38,714 nucleotides of DNA. Source: Pseudomonas sp. BN411. GTDB lineage: Bacteria > Pseudomonadota > Gammaproteobacteria > Pseudomonadales > Pseudomonadaceae. The stretch is from positions 1 to 38,714 of the forward strand of contig NZ_SSOM01000044.1 of assembly GCF_029871235.1 (NCBI RefSeq), given 5' to 3'. The translations under genes were made by a program, and so were the position numbers. Under the pieces are notes generated by a model. That model was not told the DNA's origin. It saw only the letters and a list, made by a program, of their open reading frames with translations, and did no database searches. Numbering within the stretch: position 1 is the first letter of the stretch; every line of letters begins with the position of its first letter. Shown one piece after another: positions 8,476-17,694 of the stretch.

Positions 8476-9804
8476 ATGAACAGTATCGTTAATCTGCCTC
8501 ACGATGATCGCACTTGTGGCTGGTATGCCGCCCTGCCCGAACCGCTTCCCTGCAAACGCCTGAGCGGCGTGCAGAACGCCGACCATGTGGTGATCGGCGC
8601 GGGCTTCGCCGGCCTGGCCGCCGCGCGCAGACTGGCCGAGCACCTGCCGCAGTCGCGCATCCTGCTAGTGGATGCCCAGCGCATCGGCTACGGCGCCTCG
8701 GGCCGCAACTCGGGCTTTGTCATCGACCTGCCGCACAAGTTCGCGCTGGAACATCCAGAGCCGCGACACAAGCAACGTCTGCTCGGGCTCAACCGTGCCG
8801 CCATCGACCAACTGCAGACGCTGATCGACCGCCATGGCATCGACTGCCAGTGGTCCCATGCCGGCAAGTACCAGGGCGCCGTGGGCGAGCGCGGACTCGC
8901 CTATCTCGATCATTTCGAGAAGCTGATGGCCGACCTCGGCGAGCCCTACCGTCTGGTGGAGCGCGACGAGTTGGCCGGCGTGCTGGGAAGCCACTACTAC
9001 AGCCGCGCCATCTTCACTCCCGGCTGCTACCTGATGCAGCCGGCCGCCCTGGTGCGCGGGCTCGGCGCGTCCTTGCCGGAGAATGTCGAGGTGCTCGAAG
9101 AGTCGCCCATCCAGCGCCTGGAAAAGCAAGCTGGCGGGCACTGGGTACTCCATGGCAAGGATGGGTCGATCCGTACTCCGAGCGTGCTGCTGGGCACCAG
9201 TATCTTCACCCAGGAGTTCGGCTACCTCCGCAACCGCCTGCTGCCGGTCATGACGTTCGCCAGCTGGACGCGCCCGCTGACCGATGAGGAAGTGCGCGCC
9301 ATCGGCATCCAGGCCGATTGGGGCCTGACGCCGGCCGACCATGCCGGCACCACGGTGCGGATGACCCAGGATCGTCGCCTGATCATCCGCAACACCTACA
9401 AGCACGTGCCGCGTTACGGGAACAGCGTCGGCGAAGGAACCCGCGCGAAGATCCGCGACGATCATCGCAAGGCCTTCCTCGCACGCTATCCGCAGCTCGC
9501 CGGCGTGCCGTTCACCCACACCTGGGGCGGGGCCTACGCCATCTCGCGGAACTTCACCAACTTCTTCGGCCAACTGGACGATGGGGTATTCGCCACGGCT
9601 TGCGACAACGGCGTCGGCGCCGCCTGGGGCACCATTTCCGGAAGGCTGCTGGCCGACCGGGTGGTAGGTGCGGAGTCCTCGCTGCTCAGCGACATCCAGG
9701 CCGTGACCGGCATACCTTCGCTCAACCCGCCGGAGCCTTTCCTCGGAATGGGGGTGCGTACGCGTATCCGCTGGGCGGCCTGGAACAGCAGGAGCGAGCT
9801 ATGA
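8476..9804 (+). CDS. FAD-dependent amine/amino-acid oxidoreductase (DAO family, PuuB-like)
   Basis: A 442-residue DAO-family flavoenzyme. A leading segment of about 30 residues precedes the FAD fold DHVVIGAGFAGLAAARRLAE; YGASGRNSGF follows, typical of gamma-glutamylputrescine oxidase-like proteins. The C-terminal GGAYAISRN...NGVGAAWGTISGRLLAD segment is the second flavin-contact region. It probably oxidises a secondary or primary amine formed after Rieske attack, for example removing a remaining N-methyl group. The start at 8476 lies 10 bases after the preceding stop; its stop overlaps the next gene by ATGA. Confidence 0.87.
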   Translation: MNSIVNLPHDDRTCGWYAALPEPLPCKRLSGVQNADHVVIGAGFAGLAAARRLAEHLPQSRILLVDAQRIGYGASGRNSGFVIDLPHKFALEHPEPRHKQRLLGLNRAAIDQLQTLIDRHGIDCQWSHAGKYQGAVGERGLAYLDHFEKLMADLGEPYRLVERDELAGVLGSHYYSRAIFTPGCYLMQPAALVRGLGASLPENVEVLEESPIQRLEKQAGGHWVLHGKDGSIRTPSVLLGTSIFTQEFGYLRNRLLPVMTFASWTRPLTDEEVRAIGIQADWGLTPADHAGTTVRMTQDRRLIIRNTYKHVPRYGNSVGEGTRAKIRDDHRKAFLARYPQLAGVPFTHTWGGAYAISRNFTNFFGQLDDGVFATACDNGVGAAWGTISGRLLADRVVGAESSLLSDIQAVTGIPSLNPPEPFLGMGVRTRIRWAAWNSRSEL

Positions 9805-10172
9805 CCATGGCTCCGAGTGGAAGAGGGCCGGTGCTGCTGGTGGATCACCGGAGCCTGGAATTCACCCATCGTGGCGGACCGCCGGGCGGCGCGGCGGTCG
9901 CCCGTGCCGTCAGCAATGAGGTGTCTCCCAACCTGGCTATCGGCTTCGCACGGTGGGAGGGCGCCGAAGTCGCATGGACGCTGCTGTACGACGAGGTGAT
10001 CTTCGTCATCGAAGGTTGTTTCGAGCTGAGGGCCAATGGCGAGCTGTATCGGGTGGAACCGGGGCAACTGCTGTGGATCCCCGAAGGGACCGATCTCGTC
10101 TACGGAGGCCATGCGTTATTCGGCTACGTCGTTCATCCGGGCGACTGGAAGCAGCGCCATGGGCTCGCCTGA
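9801..10172 (+). CDS. Small cupin protein, EutQ-like
   Basis: A 123-residue single-domain cupin, starting in an ATGA overlap with the amine oxidase gene. The core TLLYDEVIFVIEGCFELRANG and PGQLLWIPEGTDLVYGG shows the two cupin motifs, with Glu in place of most metal-binding His, as in EutQ-type ethanolamine-utilisation cupins. Such proteins are small kinases, sensors or non-catalytic binders; its role here is unknown. Tight coupling suggests it serves the same amine pathway. Confidence 0.8.
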   Translation: MTMAPSGRGPVLLVDHRSLEFTHRGGPPGGAAVARAVSNEVSPNLAIGFARWEGAEVAWTLLYDEVIFVIEGCFELRANGELYRVEPGQLLWIPEGTDLVYGGHALFGYVVHPGDWKQRHGLA

Positions 10173-10193
10173 CAACTGACTTGGGGACACAAC

Positions 10194-11369
10194 TTGTTCG
10201 CGCTCACCAAGGTATTCGGACCGATCTATACCGCGACCCTGCTGATGCAGCTGGGCTCAAGTCTGCTGATGACTTACCTGGCACTGCGCCTGGATACCGC
10301 GGGGGCCGCGGAGTTCTGGGGTGGCGGTCTCATGGCCGCCAATGCACTGGGGATGGTGGTGGGGGGGCGAGTCGGATACTGGCTGATCGGCCGTGTCTCC
10401 CACATCCGCGCATTCGTGGCCGCTGCCGGAGTGATAGTGACTGCGGTGCTCGGCCATCAGTTCAGCGACTGGCTGCCGCTCTGGCTAGCGTTGAGATTCA
10501 TTGTGGGCGTGGCAATGATGTGCCAGATGATGGTCATCGAAAGCTGGCTCAACGACTGCGCACCGTCGGATCGCCGTGGCGGCGCCCTGTCGTTGTACAT
10601 GGTGGCGAGCTACGTCGGCATGATGCTCGGGCAACTGCTCCTTGGCCTCGGCCATGGGCTGGGTGCATTGGTCCTGTCCGGCGTGGCCATCGCCTTTGCC
10701 ATTGGAATTGTGCCCATGGCGCTGCACCGTGGCGCGGAGCCGAGCGCCATCAGCCAAGTGCGCGTGCAGCCGATGCTCTACATTCGCAGACTGCCCCAGG
10801 CCCTGGGCACCGTGTTTGTCTCGGGGCTGTTGAATGGCTGCTTCTACGGATTGACACCAATCTTCGCGGCGCAGCTGGGATTCTCGCCCGAGGAGGTCGG
10901 TCAGTTCATGGCGCTGAGCATCGCCGCGGGGCTCATCGCGCAACTTCCCCTTGGCATGCTTTCGGACCGTTATTCCCGTGTCGCACTGATTCGCCTGATC
11001 TCTATCTTGCTCTGCGTTGCCTACTTACCATTGGCCGTTATCGACGCACCGGGCGCGAGATGGGCGATGTTGGCCGGCGCAATCATCGGCTTCTTGCAGT
11101 TCTGCTTGTATCCACTGGGTGTCTCGCATGCGAACGACAACCTGGAAGCCGAACTCCGGGTGGCCGTAGCCGGGGTGCTGCTGATGGCTTTCGGCATCGG
11201 TGCCGCCGTCGGGCCGCTGGTTGCAGGCACGCTCATGGAGCGATCCGGGCCTCAGGCGCTCTACCTGTTCAGCATCGGCGTGACGGCGCTGCTGACCCTG
11301 CTGATCAGAACGAGACGGGAGAACTGCGCTTCGACCGCCGGGCCAGGTCGGACGAGCATCACAAGCTGA
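10194..11369 (+). CDS. MFS transporter (YcaD-like)
   Basis: A 391-residue major facilitator with about 12 hydrophobic segments, starting at TTG (10194) in the only reading frame that gives a full N-terminus. The loop GMLSDRYSRVALIR resembles the MFS A-like motif between helices of the second half; the first-half motif is GGRVGYWLIGRVSH. It ends the operon 21 bases after the cupin and may export a product such as formaldehyde-free amine or import a related substrate. Specificity cannot be read from sequence. Confidence 0.82.
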   Translation: MFALTKVFGPIYTATLLMQLGSSLLMTYLALRLDTAGAAEFWGGGLMAANALGMVVGGRVGYWLIGRVSHIRAFVAAAGVIVTAVLGHQFSDWLPLWLALRFIVGVAMMCQMMVIESWLNDCAPSDRRGGALSLYMVASYVGMMLGQLLLGLGHGLGALVLSGVAIAFAIGIVPMALHRGAEPSAISQVRVQPMLYIRRLPQALGTVFVSGLLNGCFYGLTPIFAAQLGFSPEEVGQFMALSIAAGLIAQLPLGMLSDRYSRVALIRLISILLCVAYLPLAVIDAPGARWAMLAGAIIGFLQFCLYPLGVSHANDNLEAELRVAVAGVLLMAFGIGAAVGPLVAGTLMERSGPQALYLFSIGVTALLTLLIRTRRENCASTAGPGRTSITS

Positions 11370-11426
11370 CCGGCGCTGTTCATTCGACTTTTCTGGTGAG
11401 TCGACCAGAGCGGAGCTCGTCCGCAT

Positions 11427-11450
11427 GTCCGCTAAAGGCCGAAAGCGGAC
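11427..11450. repeat. Inverted repeat downstream of MFS gene
   Basis: GTCCGCT and AGCGGAC arms (7 bp) with a 10-base spacer sit between the convergent MFS and LysR genes. There is no T-tract, so it is at best a weak terminator or an intergenic repeat of the genus. Confidence 0.35.
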
Positions 11451-11524
11451 TACTACGTACGGTTCTGAGTGCGTCTACCGGAAAGAGGCTTCTGGCCCGA
11501 TTCGCCCGCCAAGTTCATCGCCCA

Positions 11525-12496
11525 CTAGAGCCGAGAGTTAGTTAAAAAGCAGGCGTCCTCATCCCCACGCAGTACATATCCTTCGTAGAGATTTTCGAAG
11601 TCGAGAGCCTCAAAGCTGTTTCCCAGGAAGTTGAGCAGGGTCCTGACGGAATGGGGCATCCCGCGGCGCGTGGGGAAGAGGGCATGGACAATGCCACCCT
11701 TCGGTCTCCAATCGTCCAGTACCGGCTGCAGTACCCCATTGCGGATGTCTTTGAACACCACCAGCTTGGGTAGTTGAACAATGCCGCCGCCCTCCAGGGC
11801 GACGCGGCGCAAGGTGATCATGTCGTCAGTGACCAGGCGTGGCATATGACGCACGGTCGCCTGGATGCCGCCACGGTCCTCCATGTTCCACTCGTACTGG
11901 GGCGCGCTCGGTCCCATGCCCAAGCTCGGGAAGCGAGCCAGGTCTGCGAGGCTGCGAGCGGGGCCTACACGCTCGATCAAGCCAGGACTGGCGACCAGTT
12001 CCTGCGGGCTTGCCGAAAGACGTTTCATGGTGAGCCCGCTGTCCTCGAAAGGCGGGAAGCCGACCCGCAGCACGACATCGAACCCTTCGCGCAACGGATC
12101 GACCTGGCGATTTGTGCTCTCCAGATGCACCTCTACTTCCGGATAACGGTCCATGAAGCGTGCCAGCATGCCGGCCACCAGGAAATTGAGCAGGGCGGTG
12201 GGGCAGGCAATGCGTACCAGTCCGCGCGGCGCTGCCTGGTCGTTGTCGATCACGGCCTGTGCCGCCTGTGCTCCCTCCAGCATCGTCAAGCAGTGTTGGT
12301 AGTAGGCCGTGCCGAGATCGGTCACTGAGAACTGACGCGTGGAGCGGTTGATCAGACGCACTCCGAGACGCTCTTCCAGTGCCGCGAGATGACGGCTCAG
12401 CTTCGACTTGGTTACGCCCAACGCGCGGCTGGCGGCACCGATCCCCTGATGATCGACGACTTGGATGAAGTAATAGAGTTCATTCAGGTCATACAT
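11525..12496 (-). CDS. LysR-family regulator
   Basis: A 323-residue LysR-type regulator starting MYDLNELYYFIQVVDHQGIG, with the helix-turn-helix AASRALGVTKSKLSRHLAALEERLG and the STRQFSVTDLG wing typical of the large proteobacterial LysR group acting on small dehydrogenases and detoxification genes. The ATG at 12496 fits family starts; an ATG five codons upstream (12511) is possible. It is divergent from the SnoaL-like gene and probably controls it and the following DJ-1 and ABM genes, since many LysR proteins regulate the divergent neighbour. Confidence 0.88.
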   Translation of the reverse strand: MYDLNELYYFIQVVDHQGIGAASRALGVTKSKLSRHLAALEERLGVRLINRSTRQFSVTDLGTAYYQHCLTMLEGAQAAQAVIDNDQAAPRGLVRIACPTALLNFLVAGMLARFMDRYPEVEVHLESTNRQVDPLREGFDVVLRVGFPPFEDSGLTMKRLSASPQELVASPGLIERVGPARSLADLARFPSLGMGPSAPQYEWNMEDRGGIQATVRHMPRLVTDDMITLRRVALEGGGIVQLPKLVVFKDIRNGVLQPVLDDWRPKGGIVHALFPTRRGMPHSVRTLLNFLGNSFEALDFENLYEGYVLRGDEDACFLTNSRL

Positions 12497-12515
12497 CGCG
12501 TGGTGTTCCATTTTT

Positions 12516-12529
12516 GAAATAGTGATTTC
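12516..12529. promoter_or_regulatory. Inverted repeat GAAAT-AGTG-ATTTC, candidate LysR site
   Basis: A perfect 5-bp-arm inverted repeat in the divergent promoter between the LysR gene and the SnoaL-like gene, 20 bp upstream of the regulator's start codon. This is the normal place for an autoregulatory LysR site. Sequence symmetry is the only support. Confidence 0.4.
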
Positions 12530-12632
12530 TGATCCGGCGTCTACCGAGCAATCGGACCGGCGACTAAGGTGGCAACTCACCGGTGCGGCCGCCCGGTTTC
12601 CTCGAACCGAACAAGCAGTGGGGTCTGGAAAA

Positions 12633-13064
12633 GTGAAGTCTGCATTGGAGGTCGCACAACTTTTTTTTGCCAGTTATCGGGCCCATGACCTGACGGAGAT
12701 GTTGGCTTGCTTTGCCCCAGAGGGGCGGATCGACTATCTCCCAATCGCGCTGGAGGGCTTCGCAGAAGAGGCCGGGTGCGCCATCTGGTCGGCCTTGATC
12801 GAAGTGTTTCCCGATCTTTCCAATGAGATCACTGCAGCCTATCCCTGTGCTGACGGCCGTACCGCGATCCTCGAAGTGACCATCAGCGGCACACAGTCCC
12901 GTGATGCCTTTGGTATCCGCAACAAGGGGCGCCAATTCCATTTGCCCCACGTTTTCATTGTTCGGATCGACGATCACCAGCGGATCAGCCAGATGAAGGC
13001 TTACTGGGACAATGCCGCATGGTTCGCCGCCCTTGGTCGAACCAGCTTGGTCGAGGCTCCCTGA
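12633..13064 (+). CDS. SnoaL-like polyketide-cyclase-fold / nuclear-transport-factor-2 protein
   Basis: A 143-residue protein of the SnoaL/NTF2-like fold, recognised by VAQLFFASYRAHDLTEMLACFAPEGRIDYLP near the N-terminus and by the GKRxxxP-like segment NKGRQFHLPHVFIVRIDD and AYWDNA near the end. The GTG at 12633 has a GGAAAA ribosome site. The SnoaL fold is used by isomerases, cyclases and binding proteins acting on small hydrophobic molecules, and the reaction here is unknown. It is divergent from a LysR gene and followed by a DJ-1/PfpI gene. Confidence 0.75.
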   Translation: MKSALEVAQLFFASYRAHDLTEMLACFAPEGRIDYLPIALEGFAEEAGCAIWSALIEVFPDLSNEITAAYPCADGRTAILEVTISGTQSRDAFGIRNKGRQFHLPHVFIVRIDDHQRISQMKAYWDNAAWFAALGRTSLVEAP

Positions 13065-13154
13065 AGCCGAACCGATCCGTACCGCTTCCTGACGGATGGG
13101 CCTCTCTGAACGAGGCCGGGCCTGTCCTTCCACAACGCAGCAATGAGGTGTGAC

Positions 13155-13838
13155 ATGAGCAAGAAGATGCTGGTGGTGCTGACCAGTTTCCCCAAATACC
13201 CAAACCTCGCACGGGCCACAGGCCTTTGGCTGGGTGAGGCCGTTCACTTCGTGAAGAAGGTCGAGGCAGCCGGCTACCAGGTCGACTACGTCAGCCCGAA
13301 GGGCGGTTACACGCCTATCGATCCCCACAGCCTGGCAATGGCTGAGGCGGTTGACTGGGAGTGGTACCAGGACAAGGACTTCATGAATCGCCTGGGCTCT
13401 ACCATGAAGCCAAGCGAGGTCAACCCCGATGACTACGCGGTGATCTACTACGCCGGCGGTCACGGGGTGGTCTGGGACTTCCCTGACAATGAAGAACTGC
13501 AGGCGCTGAGCCGTCGCATCTACGAGAACGGCGGCATCGTCTCCTCGGTATGTCACGGCGCGGTCGGGCTTTTGAACATTGAGCTTTCCGATGGCTCGCT
13601 GCTGATCAAGGGCAAGGAAGTCACGGGTTTCTCCAATGCCGAAGAGAAGCTCGCGGAGCTGGACAAGTACGTTCCCTACCTGACGGAAGACGAAATGGTG
13701 AAACGCGGGGCGATCTACAAGAAGGCCGCCGAACCCTGGCTGCCGTTCGCCGTGGCTGATCAACGGGTCATCACTGGTCAGAACCCTGCGTCTGGCGCAC
13801 CGGTCGCGGAGCTGGTCCTGAAGGCACTCGCCGGCTGA
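13155..13838 (+). CDS. DJ-1/PfpI-family protein (Hsp31-like, class I amidotransferase fold)
   Basis: A 227-residue DJ-1/PfpI protein. The nucleophile elbow is SVCHG (C133, H134), the acidic partner is E28 in GLWLGE, and GGHG lies at about 101-104. Length and GLWLGEAVHF at the N-terminus match the Hsp31/yeast-Hsp31-like group, whose members have glyoxalase III or deglycase-type activity on reactive aldehydes. The ATG at 13155 is favoured over 13143 because GAGGTG precedes it. A terminator follows. Likely role: protection from, or conversion of, a reactive carbonyl. A second DJ-1 gene occurs at 32812. Confidence 0.88.
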   Translation: MSKKMLVVLTSFPKYPNLARATGLWLGEAVHFVKKVEAAGYQVDYVSPKGGYTPIDPHSLAMAEAVDWEWYQDKDFMNRLGSTMKPSEVNPDDYAVIYYAGGHGVVWDFPDNEELQALSRRIYENGGIVSSVCHGAVGLLNIELSDGSLLIKGKEVTGFSNAEEKLAELDKYVPYLTEDEMVKRGAIYKKAAEPWLPFAVADQRVITGQNPASGAPVAELVLKALAG

Positions 13839-13852
13839 TAGAGGCCCTTGCA

Positions 13853-13895
13853 AACGCCCCCGCGCCGCCACGCACGGCCGGGGGCGTTCGCTTTT
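13853..13895 (+). terminator. Rho-independent terminator after DJ-1/PfpI gene
   Basis: A perfect 10-bp GC-rich stem (AACGCCCCCG at 13853-13862 with its complement at 13879-13888) is followed by CGCTTTTT. It stands between the DJ-1 gene and the ABM monooxygenase gene, so the latter may be only partly read through. Confidence 0.8.
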
Positions 13896-13912
13896 TCCGG
13901 AGAAAATTTCCA

Positions 13913-14209
13913 ATGTCTTTTCCGCTGTATGTGATGGCGTACTTCAGGGTCAGGCCCGAGGCCGTCAGCGAGATGCTGGAGCTGCTGCGCGAACTCAGCA
14001 CGCTTACGCGTGGAGAGCCAGGTTGCCTCGAATATGCCTACTACCAGTCCACGGAAGATGCTCTGGAGTTCTGCTCGTTCGAGGTCTGGAAAACAGCAGG
14101 CGACGAGGCCGCCCACTGGCAGACGGAGCACCTGCTGCAAGCCTTGAAGAAGGCTGAGCCGCTGCTGCAGTCTGTGCCGCACATCATTCGCTCGACCCGC
14201 GTCACCTGA
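13913..14209 (+). CDS. ABM-domain monooxygenase (YgiN-like quinol monooxygenase family)
   Basis: A 98-residue antibiotic-biosynthesis-monooxygenase domain protein, reading YVMAYFRVRPEAVSEMLELLRELSTLTRGEPGCLEYAYYQ with the later FEVWKTAGDEAAHWQTEHL helix. These small dimeric proteins oxidise polyphenols or quinols without a cofactor, or act as binding proteins. The gene follows the DJ-1 gene after a terminator and is ended by a second hairpin. Together with SnoaL and DJ-1 it suggests handling of a reactive quinone or aldehyde, but this is inference. Confidence 0.8.
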   Translation: MSFPLYVMAYFRVRPEAVSEMLELLRELSTLTRGEPGCLEYAYYQSTEDALEFCSFEVWKTAGDEAAHWQTEHLLQALKKAEPLLQSVPHIIRSTRVT

Positions 14210-14216
14210 CTTCCCC

Positions 14217-14243
14217 GCGCGGGCGGGAATGACCCGCCCGCGC
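14217..14243. terminator. Bidirectional hairpin between ABM gene and oprD-like gene
   Basis: A perfect 11-bp stem (GCGCGGGCGGG / CCCGCCCGCGC) with a 5-base loop lies between the convergent stop codons. GC-rich and symmetrical; no long T-tract on either side. Confidence 0.6.
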
Positions 14244-14250
14244 CCTGGGG

Positions 14251-15513
14251 TTACCAGACTGGCAGTGTGTAGCTGAGGATCAGACGGTTATCGTCCAGAT
14301 CGTTACCGAAGTGGCGAGTGCGTACTGTGGCGTTGCGCCATTTCACGCCGAGGTTCTTCAGCGCTCCGCTCTGGAACACATAGGCGATATCCGTATTGCG
14401 CTCCCATTCCTTGCCATTCGCTTTGCCAGCGCCCAACTCGATACCGTCGCCCGTGATGTAACGGGTCATGAAGGTCAGTCCTGGTATCCCCATGGCGGCG
14501 AAGTCGTAGTCGTAGCGCAGCTGCCAGGAACGCTCGTCACGGTTGGCGAAGTCGCCGAACTGGACGTAGTTGAACAGGAATGGGTCGCTACCGGCGATGT
14601 ACGCATAGCCCGTGTCTCCCGCCATGCGCTGGTAGGCGACGCCGAGAGAATGGGCGGCGAAGCGGTAGGTCAGCATGGCGCCATAGGCGTCGTTGTCGAC
14701 ATTGCTGCTGCCGGCATCGTTGGCTCTGGCCGCGCGCAATTCGGTACGCAGCGATTGTTGCGGCGAGAGCGCAAGGCTGTGAGTGAGGTTGAGGATGTGC
14801 TGACGGTAGAGGTCTTCCAGCTCGCCGTAGTGGTAAGCAGTCGCCAACTGGCTGTTCCACTGGTAGGTGAGGCCGGCAAAGTTGAAGGCGTCGCTCGTCT
14901 TGCTGCTCTTCACGCCAATGCCCCCGGCGCTGCCATTGCTGACCGTCATGTCCTCGTAGTCGGAGGAATTGCGCTGGTTGACCTGGGTGAGCCGTCCGGC
15001 GTCCAGGGTCAGATCGTCGATTTCCTGCGAGCTCAGGTGGCCGCCGCGAAAGGTCTGGGGCAATAGGCGGCCGTCGTTGTAGGCAACCGATGGCAGGCGC
15101 GGCTGAAGGGTTCCCAGCTTCAGCAATGTGCGTGAGACCTTGAGCTTGGCGGTAAGTCCCAGCTCGGCGTATTCGTCCTGGGCGCGGCGGGTTTCCCGGT
15201 CTTGCTTTAGCAGTTGGGTGCCACTGCGTTGCGCACCCGAGTCGAGCTTCACACCGAGCAATCCCAGCGCGTCGACGCCCACGCCGATGCGGCCCTCGCT
15301 GAAGCCCGACTCGTAGCGCAGCAGGAAGCCTTGGGCCCACTCTTCGGCCTTGGCCTGAGTAGCGCCGCTCTGGCGGAAGTCACGGTTCATGTAGAAGTTG
15401 CGTAGTTCCAGACTGGCCTTGCTGTCCTTGGCGAAGTCCGCCAGGGATATGCTGGGCAAGCCGAAGGCGCCACCGGCCAGAAGCAGGCCGGCGGTGAAGG
15501 TGTTGCGATGCAT
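14251..15513 (-). CDS. OprD-family outer-membrane porin
   Basis: A 420-residue outer-membrane channel with an N-terminal signal peptide (MHRNTFTAGLLLAGGAFGLPSISLA). The mature start is of the DFAKDSKASLELRNFYMNRDFR type, which identifies the OprD/Opd/Occ family. It ends in a C-terminal VW with alternating hydrophobic residues typical of a last beta strand. OprD-family porins take up carboxylates and basic amino acids. Its position next to the levulinate symporter and lva genes on the same strand suggests that it admits levulinate or a related keto acid, though a terminator separates it from the symporter gene. Confidence 0.92.
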   Translation of the reverse strand: MHRNTFTAGLLLAGGAFGLPSISLADFAKDSKASLELRNFYMNRDFRQSGATQAKAEEWAQGFLLRYESGFSEGRIGVGVDALGLLGVKLDSGAQRSGTQLLKQDRETRRAQDEYAELGLTAKLKVSRTLLKLGTLQPRLPSVAYNDGRLLPQTFRGGHLSSQEIDDLTLDAGRLTQVNQRNSSDYEDMTVSNGSAGGIGVKSSKTSDAFNFAGLTYQWNSQLATAYHYGELEDLYRQHILNLTHSLALSPQQSLRTELRAARANDAGSSNVDNDAYGAMLTYRFAAHSLGVAYQRMAGDTGYAYIAGSDPFLFNYVQFGDFANRDERSWQLRYDYDFAAMGIPGLTFMTRYITGDGIELGAGKANGKEWERNTDIAYVFQSGALKNLGVKWRNATVRTRHFGNDLDDNRLILSYTLPVW

Positions 15514-15555
15514 GGTGAGTCCTCTGTTTCTTGTTGTTGGGGTAGGGCGGGAATA

Positions 15556-15590
15556 AAAAGGACGCGGTCCAAAGGAGCCAGGACCGCGCC
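15556..15590 (-). terminator. Rho-independent terminator after symporter gene
   Basis: Read on the minus strand, GGACCGCG and CGCGGTCC arms (15581-15588, 15563-15570) are followed by CCTTTTTATT. This ends the lvaE-DUF485-symporter transcript before the oprD-like gene. Confidence 0.75.
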
Positions 15591-15637
15591 ACGCTCAACA
15601 GTCGGCGACGCGAGAGCGGTGCCGGTGGTGGGGGCTG

Positions 15638-17284
15638 TCAGTGCGCGGTCGCCCCCGCCATGCCGAGGCCTGTCTCGGCGCGCACGGCCTGGTCGGCGAA
15701 GCCCTGGCGGTCCCGCGCGGCCTGCGCGCTGCGGTCGAACCTGGACACCAGCACGATGACCAGGAAGGCCAATGGCATGGAGAACAGCGCAGGGTGGTCA
15801 TAGGGGAAGATCGCCTTGTCGTGGCCGAGCACCGTGACCCAGACGGTGGGCGAGAGGATCACCAGCGCCAGAGCGCTGACCAGCCCCGTGAGTCCGCCCC
15901 AGATTGCGCCGCGGGTGGTCAGGCCCTGCCAATACATGGCCATGATTAGCACCGGGAAGTTGGCTGACGCGGCGATGCCGAAGGTGAGGCCGACCAGGAA
16001 GGCGATGTTCACCTGCTCGAAAAGAATACCGAGTGTGATCGCCAGCAGGCCGAGGCCGAGCACGGCCAGGCGCGAGACCCGCATTTCCTGTGCTTCGCTG
16101 GCCTGGCCACGCTTGATCACGGTGACGTAGAGGTCGTGGGAGATGGCCGAGGCGCCGGCCAGGGTGAGCCCGGCGACCACCGCGAGAATGGTGGCGAAGG
16201 CTACGGCGGAGAGAAATCCGAGGAACAGGTTGCCGCCCACCGCCTTGGCCAGGTGCATCGCCACCATGTTGCTGCCGCCAACCAGGGCGCCGCCCAGCTT
16301 GCCGTCGACGAAGTACTGCGGGTCGGTGCCGACGATGACGATGGCGGCGAAGCCGAGCACGCAGACCACCAGGAAGAAGAATCCGATGAAGCCCGAGGCG
16401 TAGAACACCGATTTGCGTGCCTCGCGGGCGTTGGGCACGGTGAAGAAGCGCATCAGGATATGCGGCAGGCCGGCCAGGCCGAATACCAGGCCCAGCGCCA
16501 TGGACGCCACGTTCACCGGGTTGGACAGCATGCTGCCGGGGCCCATCAGGTTCCAGCCGCTGGCGTGGCTTTCCACGGCACGGCGTGCCAGGGTTTCCAG
16601 GCTGAAATCGAACTGCGCCAAGGCCATCAGCATCAGGGTGGTGCCGCCGACCAGCAATAGGATGGCCTTGGTGATTTGTACCCAGGTGGTGGCGAGCATG
16701 CCGCCGAACACCACGTAGACCAGCATGAGCAGGCCAACCAGCACCACTGCGACGCTGTAGTCCAGGCCGAACAGCAACTTGATCAACTGGCCGGCGCCAA
16801 CCATTTGCAGCAGCAGATAGCAACTCACCACCGTCAGCGAGCCGCAGGCCGCGAGGATGCGGATGCGGCGCTGGTCGAGGCGGAAAGAGACGATGTCGGC
16901 GAAGGTGTACTTGCCGAGGTTACGCAGGCGCTCGGCCATCAGGAAGGTCAGCACCGGCCAGCCGATGAAGAAGCCGGTGACGTAGATGACCCCGTCATAG
17001 CCCTTGGCGAAGATCAGGCTCGACAGCCCCAAGAGGGTGGACGCGGACATGTAGTCGCCAGCGATGGCCAGGCCATTCTGCAAGCCGGTGATGCCGCCGC
17101 CGGCGGTGTAGAAGTCGTGGGTGGATTGGGTCCGCCGTGCCGCCCACCAGGTGATCAGCAGGGTGATGCCAACGAACAGGAGAAAGATGCCGATGGCGTG
17201 CAGGTTCGGACCCGGCTGGCCGATTTCACCGGCCTGCGCGAACAGGGGCAGTGCGGCCAGGCCGCCGATTGAGGTGCGTTTCAT
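15638..17284 (-). CDS. Sodium:solute symporter, ActP-like (lva-associated)
   Basis: A 548-residue member of the SSS family in the acetate permease (ActP) group. Its core shows [35 protein letters not shown], the ActP substrate/sodium-site region, and around 13 membrane segments. The leading [20 protein letters not shown] segment resembles the short signal-like start of ActP. It overlaps the upstream DUF485 gene by 4 bases, the usual YjcH-ActP pairing. In Pseudomonas putida levulinate clusters an acetate-type symporter and a small membrane protein are part of the lva operon, so levulinate or short-chain acids are the likely substrates. Confidence 0.92.
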   Translation of the reverse strand: MKRTSIGGLAALPLFAQAGEIGQPGPNLHAIGIFLLFVGITLLITWWAARRTQSTHDFYTAGGGITGLQNGLAIAGDYMSASTLLGLSSLIFAKGYDGVIYVTGFFIGWPVLTFLMAERLRNLGKYTFADIVSFRLDQRRIRILAACGSLTVVSCYLLLQMVGAGQLIKLLFGLDYSVAVVLVGLLMLVYVVFGGMLATTWVQITKAILLLVGGTTLMLMALAQFDFSLETLARRAVESHASGWNLMGPGSMLSNPVNVASMALGLVFGLAGLPHILMRFFTVPNAREARKSVFYASGFIGFFFLVVCVLGFAAIVIVGTDPQYFVDGKLGGALVGGSNMVAMHLAKAVGGNLFLGFLSAVAFATILAVVAGLTLAGASAISHDLYVTVIKRGQASEAQEMRVSRLAVLGLGLLAITLGILFEQVNIAFLVGLTFGIAASANFPVLIMAMYWQGLTTRGAIWGGLTGLVSALALVILSPTVWVTVLGHDKAIFPYDHPALFSMPLAFLVIVLVSRFDRSAQAARDRQGFADQAVRAETGLGMAGATAH

Positions 17285-17610
17285 GCCTGGCTCTCCTCGA
17301 TGATGCTGTTGCCGAGACGGTCGAAGTGGGTGTTCGCGCGGTGCACGTACCAGCCGGTCAGCAGCCAGGTCGCCAGGATCAGCAGGGCGCCCAGCGGAAT
17401 GCCGAGACTGAGATGGCTGCCGGCGTAGAGCGGGAGGTGCAGGAGGTCCGGTCGTATGGCGGCCACCCCCATGAACAGGAAGTAACTCGCCAGTACCAGC
17501 AGCGTGAGCCACCAACTGGTACGCGAGCGGGCTCGGGTGAGGGCGATGTACCTCGGGTCCTGCCGGATGCGGCGATAGTGTTCGGCGTGGTCTTCGGGTG
17601 TGCTGGACAT
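17281..17610 (-). CDS. DUF485 inner-membrane protein (YjcH-like)
   Basis: A 109-residue protein with two membrane segments ([20 protein letters not shown] and [17 protein letters not shown]) and the DUF485 pattern including [13 protein letters not shown] at the N-terminus. It precedes and overlaps the ActP-like gene; the pair is conserved and the small protein is thought to assist the symporter. A GGAGG ribosome site supports the start at 17610. Confidence 0.9.
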   Translation of the reverse strand: MSSTPEDHAEHYRRIRQDPRYIALTRARSRTSWWLTLLVLASYFLFMGVAAIRPDLLHLPLYAGSHLSLGIPLGALLILATWLLTGWYVHRANTHFDRLGNSIIEESQA

Positions 17611-17694
17611 GGTGCCTCCGCTTGTTTTTGTTGTAGGGCTGCCCGTCGACCCGTCTGGGAGGACGGGCCGTGAGGAGGGGAATTGAGGTGTCGA

